Source: an uncultured Collinsella sp. (GTDB taxonomy: Bacteria > Actinomycetota > Coriobacteriia > Coriobacteriales > Coriobacteriaceae). From it: a stretch of 44,983 nucleotides of DNA. Location of the stretch: positions 1 through 44,983 of the forward strand of contig UQNU01000011.1 of NCBI GenBank assembly GCA_900542555.1, in the 5' to 3' direction. Position 1 is the stretch's first letter. The number at the start of each line of letters is the position of its first letter. Under the pieces are notes generated by a model. That model saw only the letters and a program-made list of their open reading frames with translations. It ran no database searches and was not told where the DNA came from. The position numbers and the translations under genes are program-made. Of this stretch, positions 39,486 to 44,983 are shown one piece after another.

Positions 39486-40622
39486 ATGCGTCTGCCCATG
39501 AATACCTCGCTTGCCACGCTCAAGCCCTCCGGCATCCGTCGGATCAATGCGCTCGCCGCCCAGCACCCGGGGTGCATCGCGCTCGCGCTCGGCGAGCCCG
39601 ATTTTCCCACGCCCGATGTGATTAGCGCCGAGGTGACGGCTTCGCTCGACCGCGGCGACACGCACTATCCGCCTAACAACGGTCGCCCCGCCCTGCGTGA
39701 GGCGTTGTCTGCCTACATGGGGGACGCGGGCCTTACGTTTTCTGCCGACGAGATCATCCTGACCGACGGCGCGACCGAGGCCCTGTCGGCAACATTCATG
39801 GCTATGCTCAACCCCGGCGACGAGGTCATCATCCCCACGCCGGCCTTTGGCCTGTACGAGAGCATTGTCGTGGCCAACCACGCCAAGGCGGTCTTTTTGG
39901 ATACGGAGTCTGCGCAATTCCAGATTGACGAGGACGCACTTCGTGCTTGCGTGACGCCGGCGACCAAGGCCATCGTCATCTGCACGCCCAACAATCCTAC
40001 GGGCTGCATTCTCAACGCGGCGTCGCTCGACGCCGTGGCACACGTGGCAGAGCAGGCGGGCATCTACGTAATCTGCGACGATGTATATAACCGCCTGGTC
40101 TACGTGGACGGCTACGAGCGATTTGCCCAGCGTCACCCGGAGCTTCGCAATCAGACAGTAGTTATCGAGAGCTTTTCCAAGCCCTGGGCCATGACCGGCT
40201 GGCGCTTGGGCTGGCTAGCAGCGGCAACCCCCGTTATCGCCGAGATCGCAAAGGCCCACCAATACTTAGTATCGAGCGCCGTTTCATTTGAGATGGACGC
40301 CGCAGCTCGAGCTCTGACCGTCGACCCCACCCCCATGCTCGAAGTCTACCGAGCTCGTCGCAAACGTGTACTCGCAGCCTTAAACGCCATGGGCCTCGAC
40401 GTAGTGGAACCGGCGGGAGCCTTCTACGCCTTCCCCAGCATCAAACAATACGGCCTAACGAGCGAAGACTTCTGCATCAAAGCCATCAAAGAGGCCAACG
40501 TAGCCCTAGTCCCGGGAGACTGTTTCGGCACCGAAGGCCACGTCCGCTTAAGCTACTGCGTCTCCGACAAAAATCTGGACGAAGGTCTCCACCGCCTGTC
40601 AACCTTCGTTTCAACCTTATAG
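39486..40622 (+). CDS. class I/II PLP-dependent aminotransferase
   Basis: A 378-residue fold-type I aminotransferase. The PLP Schiff-base lysine is Lys232 in SFSKPWAMTGWRLGW. Other landmarks are TDGATEAL near 97, CTPNNPTG near 173, CDDVYNRLVY, and the carboxylate-binding Arg in HVRLSYC near the C-terminus. The N-terminus SGIRRINALAAQHP, with GEPDFPTP, matches the aspartate/aromatic aminotransferase subgroup Ig; the amino acid substrate is not determined. GAAAGGA precedes the start. From about 40230 to the end the coding strand turns poor in G and T and rich in A and C (CTA, GTA, GAA codons), unlike the 5' part. Confidence 0.88.
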   Translation: MRLPMNTSLATLKPSGIRRINALAAQHPGCIALALGEPDFPTPDVISAEVTASLDRGDTHYPPNNGRPALREALSAYMGDAGLTFSADEIILTDGATEALSATFMAMLNPGDEVIIPTPAFGLYESIVVANHAKAVFLDTESAQFQIDEDALRACVTPATKAIVICTPNNPTGCILNAASLDAVAHVAEQAGIYVICDDVYNRLVYVDGYERFAQRHPELRNQTVVIESFSKPWAMTGWRLGWLAAATPVIAEIAKAHQYLVSSAVSFEMDAAARALTVDPTPMLEVYRARRKRVLAALNAMGLDVVEPAGAFYAFPSIKQYGLTSEDFCIKAIKEANVALVPGDCFGTEGHVRLSYCVSDKNLDEGLHRLSTFVSTL

Positions 40623-40681
40623 CCCAACGGGACGCAACACATCAGCCCACCGACCCAAGCATTATGAGTGGGGGCGTTGCT

Positions 40682-40885
40682 CAACGGAAAACCGGGCTGC
40701 CCCAAAGTCACCGCAGGCCGCGCCGCCGAAGGCCGGGCGCAAGGTTTTCGTAGATTCCGCACGAGCCGGAAAGCACTTAATGTGCTTTCCGAGCGAGCCC
40801 AGGACCTGACCGAGCGAAAACCTTGCGCCCGGCCTTCGGCGGCGCGGCCGGATGGTGGAATTGTGTGCAGCCCGGTTTTCCGTTG
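40682..40885. repeat. 204-bp nested perfect inverted repeat upstream of rplJ
   Basis: Outer arms 40682-40700 / 40867-40885 (19 bp, perfect) enclose middle arms 40716-40750 / 40815-40849 (35 bp, perfect) and a central hairpin GGAAAGCAC / GTGCTTTCC (40768-40776 / 40782-40790). Non-pairing spacers separate the stems. The right outer arm reaches the TTG of the rplJ -35 box. It could form a large cruciform or RNA hairpin. No open frame in it looks genuine. Confidence 0.85.
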
Positions 40886-40911
40886 ACCGACGCCGGGGTC
40901 CCCGCCATAAT
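40883..40911 (+). promoter_or_regulatory. rplJ promoter
   Basis: A -35 TTGACC (40883-40888) and a -10 CATAAT (40906-40911) with a 17-bp spacer. Transcription would start near 40918, just before the L10 leader. Confidence 0.75.
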
Positions 40912-40929
40912 ACTTTCGGTTCACGCACG

Positions 40930-41015
40930 AATCCGCTGCCAGAGACAGCCGGTGCGAACGGGCATCGCCCGCGAGCTTAATGGGATATCCCGCCAGCCGA
41001 GGTGGTCGAGTAGAT
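40930..41015 (+). ncRNA. ribosomal protein L10 leader
   Basis: The 5' leader contains the conserved L10-leader blocks in order: GCCAGAGACAGCCGGTG (40937-40953), a central hairpin (CGGGCATCGCCCG), TTAATGGG, and CCAGCCGAGGTGGT. L10, usually in complex with L12, binds this RNA and represses its own operon. I judged the match by eye; a covariance search was not run. Confidence 0.8.
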
Positions 41016-41025
41016 ATGTCTTCTC

Positions 41026-41062
41026 GCCCCCGTCGCTCATGCAGCGCGGGGGCTTTCTTTTT
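41026..41062 (+). terminator. attenuator between L10 leader and rplJ
   Basis: Stem GCCCCCGTCGCTG / CAGCGCGGGGGC (41026-41037 / 41042-41053, one bulge) followed by TTTCTTTTT, lying between the leader and the rplJ ribosome binding site. This fits premature termination controlled by L10. Confidence 0.85.
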
Positions 41063-41127
41063 GGACATGCCCCCGTCACGTCCTTGTGGCGGACCGTGCC
41101 CGGAAAGAATTCGAGGAGGTGTAATTC

Positions 41128-41649
41128 ATGCCCCAGCAGTACAAAATCGACAAGGTTGCAGAGATCGAGTCCCGTATCGCCGAGAACGCCGGTCTGTTCG
41201 TCGTCAACTACAACGGTCTGACGGTTAAGCAGGCTCAGGAGCTGCGTCATCAGCTTCGCGAGTGCGGCGCCGAGATGAAGGTCTACAAGAACACCCTGGT
41301 CAAGATCGCTCTCAAGAACCAGGAGCAGCCCGAGCTCGACGAGATCCTCGCCGGCCCCGTCGCTTATGTGTTCTACGAGACCGAGCCGGTCGAGGCCGCT
41401 AAGACCCTTAAAGACTTCTCCGCTAAGTCCAAGGGCGTCCTTGAGATCAAGGGCGGTATCTCCGACGGCAAGGTCGTTTCCGCTGATGATGTTAAGGCTA
41501 TCGCCGAGCTGCCCACCAAGGACCAGCTTCTCGGCCAGATCGCCGGTCTCATCTCCGGTTTCGCTCGCGACATCGCTGTCTGCGTCAACGGCGTTTCCTC
41601 TGGTCTCGCTCGTTCGATCCAGCAGGTCTCCGAGCAGAAGGCAGCCTAG
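41128..41649 (+). CDS. rplJ: 50S ribosomal protein L10
   Basis: A 173-residue L10 that anchors L12 dimers on the ribosomal stalk and autoregulates its operon. The N-terminal rRNA-binding part (KVAEIESRIAENAGLFVVNYNGLTVKQAQELR and MKVYKNTLVKIAL) and the C-terminal helix that binds L12 (ARSIQQVSEQKA) are complete. GAGGAGG precedes the ATG. It has its own promoter, leader and attenuator, consistent with separation from rplKA. Confidence 0.97.
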   Translation: MPQQYKIDKVAEIESRIAENAGLFVVNYNGLTVKQAQELRHQLRECGAEMKVYKNTLVKIALKNQEQPELDEILAGPVAYVFYETEPVEAAKTLKDFSAKSKGVLEIKGGISDGKVVSADDVKAIAELPTKDQLLGQIAGLISGFARDIAVCVNGVSSGLARSIQQVSEQKAA

Positions 41650-41751
41650 TCGCTGTTTTCGCCCGCGGCGGCAACGCCGCACCCCTGGCGCATTCGCGCC
41701 GTGTTTTAACTGATCTCCGTGCACAGACACGGAAACCGAAAGGACTTAGAA

Positions 41752-42129
41752 ATGGCTAAGCTTACCACCGATGAGATCATCGATGCTCTTAAGGAAATGA
41801 CCCTTCTCGAGGCTTCCGAGCTCGTTAAGGCTATCGAGGACACCTTCGGCGTTTCCGCCGCTGCTCCTGCCGCCGTTGTCGCCGCTCCCGCTGCTGGCGC
41901 TGCTGAGGCCGAGGAGAAGACCGAGTTTGACGTCGTGCTCGAGGGCTTCGGCGACAACAAGATCCAGGTCATCAAGGCCGTCCGTGAGCTCACCAACCTT
42001 GGCCTGAAGGAGGCCAAGGAGGTCGTCGAGGGCGCTCCCAAGGCTGTTCTCGAGGGTGCCAAGAAGGAGGACGCCGAGGCTGCCAAGGAGAAGCTCGAGG
42101 CTGCTGGCGCTGCTGTCACCCTCAAGTAA
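41752..42129 (+). CDS. rplL: 50S ribosomal protein L7/L12
   Basis: A 125-residue stalk protein that recruits translational GTPases. N-terminal dimerisation domain (LTTDEIIDALKEMTLLEASELVKAIED), an Ala-rich hinge (AAPAAVVAAPAAGAAEAEE, about 37-55), and the C-terminal factor-binding domain (KIQVIKAVRELTNLGLKEAKEVVEGAP). The start at 41752 is chosen for the standard MAKLTTDEI terminus with GAAAGGA upstream; an earlier in-frame ATG at 41719 is rejected. It is in operon with rplJ and followed by a strong terminator. Confidence 0.97.
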   Translation: MAKLTTDEIIDALKEMTLLEASELVKAIEDTFGVSAAAPAAVVAAPAAGAAEAEEKTEFDVVLEGFGDNKIQVIKAVRELTNLGLKEAKEVVEGAPKAVLEGAKKEDAEAAKEKLEAAGAAVTLK

Positions 42130-42156
42130 TCAGGCTTTCTCGCCAGATTTCTTTGC

Positions 42157-42189
42157 AGACGGGGTTCGCATTGCGAACCCCGTCTTTTT
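42157..42189 (+). terminator. terminator of rplJL
   Basis: A 13-bp stem AGACGGGGTTCGC / GCGAACCCCGTCT followed by TTTTTCGTTTT. rpoB is therefore not simply read through from rplL. In the remaining gap to galU (42190-42442) a perfect palindrome ATTAACGTTAAT (about 42333-42344) lies in a plausible promoter (TTAACG, 17 bp, GATAAA). Confidence 0.93.
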
Positions 42190-42442
42190 CGTTTTGATCC
42201 CTCTATTTTGTTGGCTCGGCATACAAATTGCTGCCGCTTGCGGTGCTTTGGGGTCGCTACCGTTGGGCGATAAAATTGCACCATTCGAGCAATAATTTGC
42301 GTTGACCTGCTGAAGAATGGCGCTTGCCTACATTAACGTTAATTAACGGCGGTAAGATAAACCGGTATCGCAATTTGGTCTGCGGCCGCCGTGCCGCACG
42401 CACAGGGCGCATCCTGCGCCTGCGAAAGGATCCTTGAATAAC

Positions 42443-43351
42443 ATGAAGGCAATCATCCCCGCCGCCGGTCTTGGCACGCGTTTTCTGCCTGGCACCAAGT
42501 GCACGCCTAAAGAGATGCTGCCGGTGCTCGACAAACCGGTCATCCAGTACGTCGTTGAGGAGGCGCTCGACCCCGAGGAGGTCGACGATGCCATCATCGT
42601 TACTTCTCCCGGCAAGCCCGAGTTGCTGAGCTACTTCCAGCCCGATCGCTCGCTCGAGAACCTGCTTCGCGAGCGTGGCAAGGACGCCTACGCCGACGCC
42701 GTCGCCCATGCTGGTGGTATGCCGGTCGACTTCCGTTATCAGTACGAGCCCAAGGGCCTTGGCCACGCCATTCGCTCTGCCGCCGACGCTGTGGCAGGGG
42801 AGAACTTCCTGGTTCTTCTGGGCGATTACGTTGTGCCCAACCGTGACATCTGCGACAAGATGCTTGCCGTCTCCAAGGAGCACGGTGGCGCTTCTGTTAT
42901 CGCCGTTGCCGCGTGCGCTCCCGAGGAAGTCAGCCGCTATGGCGTTATCGCCGGCGATCGCGTGGGCGCTCTCGAGGGCTTCGAGAATGCCGCCGACGAC
43001 GAGCCCGGTGCCGTTTGGCGCATCGGCGGCCTGGTCGAGAAGCCCGCTCCCGAGGCGGCTCCGTCCAACCTGTACATCGTCGGTCGCTACCTGCTGAGCC
43101 CGTTGGTCATGGACCTGCTGGCCGATCAGCAGGCCGGTAAGGGCGGCGAGATCCAGCTGACCGACGCCATGGCCCGCTCGCTCGACCGCGAGGCCATGTA
43201 CGCCGTCGTCATCGACCCGCTGTCGGGCTACGATACCGGTACCCCGTCTGGCTGGATGGCCACCAACGCCCTCATGGCCGCAAGCGATCCTCGCTTTGCC
43301 GGCGCCTTCTGGGATGCCATCGACGAGCGCGGCGGTTTGATGCGTAAGTAA
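42443..43351 (+). CDS. galU: UTP--glucose-1-phosphate uridylyltransferase
   Basis: A 302-residue nucleotidyltransferase that makes UDP-glucose for cell-envelope sugars and galactose use. The N-terminal loop IIPAAGLGTRFLPGTK (5-20) with KEMLPVLDKP, the YEPKGLGHA segment, and GEIQLTDAM near 240 are the GalU signatures. Start: ATG at 42443 gives the usual N-terminus but is 12 bases from GAAAGGA; a TTG three codons upstream is only three bases from it. Position between rplL and rpoB is unusual. Confidence 0.93.
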   Translation: MKAIIPAAGLGTRFLPGTKCTPKEMLPVLDKPVIQYVVEEALDPEEVDDAIIVTSPGKPELLSYFQPDRSLENLLRERGKDAYADAVAHAGGMPVDFRYQYEPKGLGHAIRSAADAVAGENFLVLLGDYVVPNRDICDKMLAVSKEHGGASVIAVAACAPEEVSRYGVIAGDRVGALEGFENAADDEPGAVWRIGGLVEKPAPEAAPSNLYIVGRYLLSPLVMDLLADQQAGKGGEIQLTDAMARSLDREAMYAVVIDPLSGYDTGTPSGWMATNALMAASDPRFAGAFWDAIDERGGLMRK

Positions 43352-43371
43352 GCCTTCGGGCATCGACATTT

Positions 43372-43404
43372 ACGGGTGCGGACTTCGGTTCGCGCCCGTT
43401 TTTT
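43372..43404 (+). terminator. terminator of galU
   Basis: Stem ACGGGTGCG-GAC / GTT-CGCGCCCGT with a TTCG tetraloop, followed by TTTTTT. Confidence 0.92.
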
Positions 43405-43537
43405 ATAAGAGCTGCGATTGCTAGCCCTCTGTTCACAGAAAATATATGAACAGGTGTTCGATGCACATCCATCTACCTGCATGTTTTCTGTCGAAAAACT
43501 TTGCTACTCCAAAAACTCAATCACGTCAAGGCTTTTC

Positions 43538-43565
43538 TTGCTCAACGGTCGGTACCTGATAAACT
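43538..43565 (+). promoter_or_regulatory. candidate rpoB promoter
   Basis: A -35 TTGCTC (43538-43543) and a -10 TAAACT (43560-43565) with a 16-bp spacer, 70 bases before the rpoB start. Between this and the galU terminator I see nothing else definite. Confidence 0.5.
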
Positions 43566-43638
43566 ATTAGGTTGCGATAACTGGCGAAGCTATGCCTCGC
43601 CAATCCACCGAGCATTTCCGTGAAGGAGGAAAAACCTG

Positions 43639-44983
43639 GTGACCTACGCATACACTGCCACTGAGCGCAAGCGCGTCAGCTTCGGGAAAATCCCGGAAGC
43701 CATGGAGCTCCCCAACCTTATCTCTGTTCAAAGGGAATCCTTTGAGCGTTTTAAGGACGAGGGCCTTCGTGAGGCGTTCAAGGAATCCAGCCCCATCCAG
43801 AGCCAGAACCATGTTCTCGAGGTTACCTTCGGCGAGCATCAGTTTGGCGATCCCGCGCACACCGTCGAGGAGTGCCGCGAGAAGGACATGACCTATCAGG
43901 CTCCGCTTCTGACCGACGTCCGTCTCACTAACAAGGAGACCGGTGAGATCAAGGAGCAGCTCGTCTTTATGGGCGACTTCCCCATGATGACCGATCAGGG
44001 CACCTTTATCATCAACGGTACCGAGCGTATCGTCGTCTCCCAGCTCGTCCGTTCCCCGGGCGTGTACTACAGCTCCGAGATGGATTCGGGCAAGCAGATC
44101 TACAAGGCTCAGATCATCCCGTCCCGCGGTGCCTGGCTCGAGTTTGAGGTCGACAAGCGCGACCAGCTCATGGTCTCCATCGACCGTAAGCGCAAGCAGA
44201 GCGCCACGATGTTCCTGCGCGCCCTTGGCATCGCCGTCACCAACGACGATATCATCGAGCTGCTCGGCAACTCCGATGTGATCAAGCGCACCCTCGAGCG
44301 CGATACCGCCCTTACCCGCGAGGATGCTCTTATCGAGATCTACCGTCGCCTGCGCCCGGGCGAGCCTCCCACCGTGGATGCTTCCCGCAGCCTGCTCGAG
44401 GGCCTGCTCTTCAACCCGCAGCGCTACGATCTGGCCCGCGTCGGTCGCTACAAGGTCAACAAGAAGCTCAACCTCACCACCGAGGAAGAGGTCACGGTGC
44501 TCACCGACGAGGATATCGTCGCTACGCTGCGCTACCTGCTGTCCCTCGCTGCTGGCGAGCAGGGCTTCAAGGTCGACGACATCGACCACTTTGGCAACCG
44601 CCGCATTCGCACCGTCGGCGAGCTCGTCGCCAACCAGTTCCGTATCGGCATGAGCCGTATGGAGCGCGTCGTCCGTGAGCGCATGAGCTCCCAGGACATC
44701 GACGAGATCACCCCGCAGTCGCTCATCAACATCCGTCCGATCGTGGCCTCTATCAAGGAGTTCTTCGGTTCCTCGCAGCTCTCGCAGTTCATGGACCAGG
44801 CAAACCCCCTGACCGGTCTGACCCACAAGCGCCGTCTGTCCGCACTCGGCCCCGGCGGCCTTGCCGGCCACAAGTCGGGCTCCAGCCGCCGCACCAACGT
44901 GCCGACGGCCGTCCGCGACGTTCACAACTCGCACTACAGCCGCATGTGCCCGATCGAGACCCCCGAAGGCCCCAACATCGGCC
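43639..44983 (+). CDS. rpoB: DNA-directed RNA polymerase subunit beta (5' part, runs off the window)
   Basis: The first 448 codons of rpoB; the gene continues past the right edge with no stop. The start is GTG with AAGGAGGA eight bases upstream. Visible: the protrusion and lobe regions (DFPMMTDQGTFIINGTERIVV, SQLVRSPGVYY), then the rifampicin region GSSQLSQFMDQANPL with His and Ser of THKRRLSALGP in their wild-type states. Just after GPGGL the fork loop 2 is enlarged: 16 residues (409-424) separate GGL from VRDVH, where E. coli has eight. Translation is open and codon use is normal, so this is not a frameshift. CPIETPEGPNIG ends the visible part. Confidence 0.97.
   Translation, partial: MTYAYTATERKRVSFGKIPEAMELPNLISVQRESFERFKDEGLREAFKESSPIQSQNHVLEVTFGEHQFGDPAHTVEECREKDMTYQAPLLTDVRLTNKETGEIKEQLVFMGDFPMMTDQGTFIINGTERIVVSQLVRSPGVYYSSEMDSGKQIYKAQIIPSRGAWLEFEVDKRDQLMVSIDRKRKQSATMFLRALGIAVTNDDIIELLGNSDVIKRTLERDTALTREDALIEIYRRLRPGEPPTVDASRSLLEGLLFNPQRYDLARVGRYKVNKKLNLTTEEEVTVLTDEDIVATLRYLLSLAAGEQGFKVDDIDHFGNRRIRTVGELVANQFRIGMSRMERVVRERMSSQDIDEITPQSLINIRPIVASIKEFFGSSQLSQFMDQANPLTGLTHKRRLSALGPGGLAGHKSGSSRRTNVPTAVRDVHNSHYSRMCPIETPEGPNIG

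Noticed and set aside
40553..41068. 171-codon minus-strand frame over the large inverted repeat
   Set aside because: Its sequence mirrors itself because of the inverted repeat and covers the rplJ promoter and leader; not a plausible gene.
43567..44934. 455-codon minus-strand frame at the right edge
   Set aside because: Antisense to rpoB, which is the real gene although its stop lies outside the window.

Overview
The window looks like the chromosome of a GC-rich Gram-positive of the class Coriobacteriia, most likely Collinsella or a close relative. The grounds are high third-position GC, an elongator tRNA-Met / tuf / rpmG / tRNA-Trp / secE / nusG order seen in actinobacteria, an LAXTG-type cell-wall anchor, and many PTS and sugar genes. 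The genus is an inference.

The backbone is the conserved information-processing neighbourhood of Gram-positive genomes: disA-ispD-ispF-cysS-rlmB-yacP (2876-8370), tRNA-Thr (9962), the tRNA-Tyr/tRNA-Thr/tRNA-Met/tuf/rpmG/tRNA-Trp/secE/nusG/rplK/rplA block (14786-19167), and rplJ-rplL-galU-rpoB (41128 to the right edge, rpoB incomplete). Accessory segments interrupt it. rplKA and rplJL, usually adjacent, lie 22 kb apart, and galU sits between rplL and rpoB.

Accessory content, left to right. (1) A hipB-hipA toxin-antitoxin pair on the minus strand with three evenly spaced palindromic operators. (2) A manganese exporter, mntP, behind a yybP-ykoY riboswitch. (3) A single protein fusing an excisionase-type DNA-binding domain to a HipA-like kinase, with a perfect 28-bp inverted repeat over its promoter. 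(4) A PTS EIIBC / GH1 phospho-glycosidase pair with a divergent RpiR regulator, flanked by 20-bp direct repeats. (5) 19293-32481, mostly minus strand: a metallophosphoesterase translationally coupled to a cytosolic ParB-like/BMP fusion, an MscS channel, a frameshifted wall-anchored 5'-nucleotidase, a three-gene ABC importer, a WYL-type regulator, asnS and a free EIIA(Glc), followed on the plus strand by an esterase. (6) Plus strand: a FeoA-FeoB fusion, an MFS exporter, a GH13 amylase, a mismatch-type DNA glycosylase and an aminotransferase, with one unknown gene convergent to them.

The intergenic DNA is unusually rich in palindromes. There are hairpin terminators that share their first bases with TAA stop codons (three genes), a two-copy TTGCGGTG hairpin family, a tandem array of about 62-bp palindromic units, and a 204-bp nested inverted repeat directly against the rplJ promoter. 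That promoter drives an L10 leader followed by an attenuator. The strongest leads are the one-chain HTH-HipA kinase with its operator, the ParB/BMP fusion, the nested inverted repeat at rplJ, and an 8-residue expansion of RNA polymerase beta fork loop 2.
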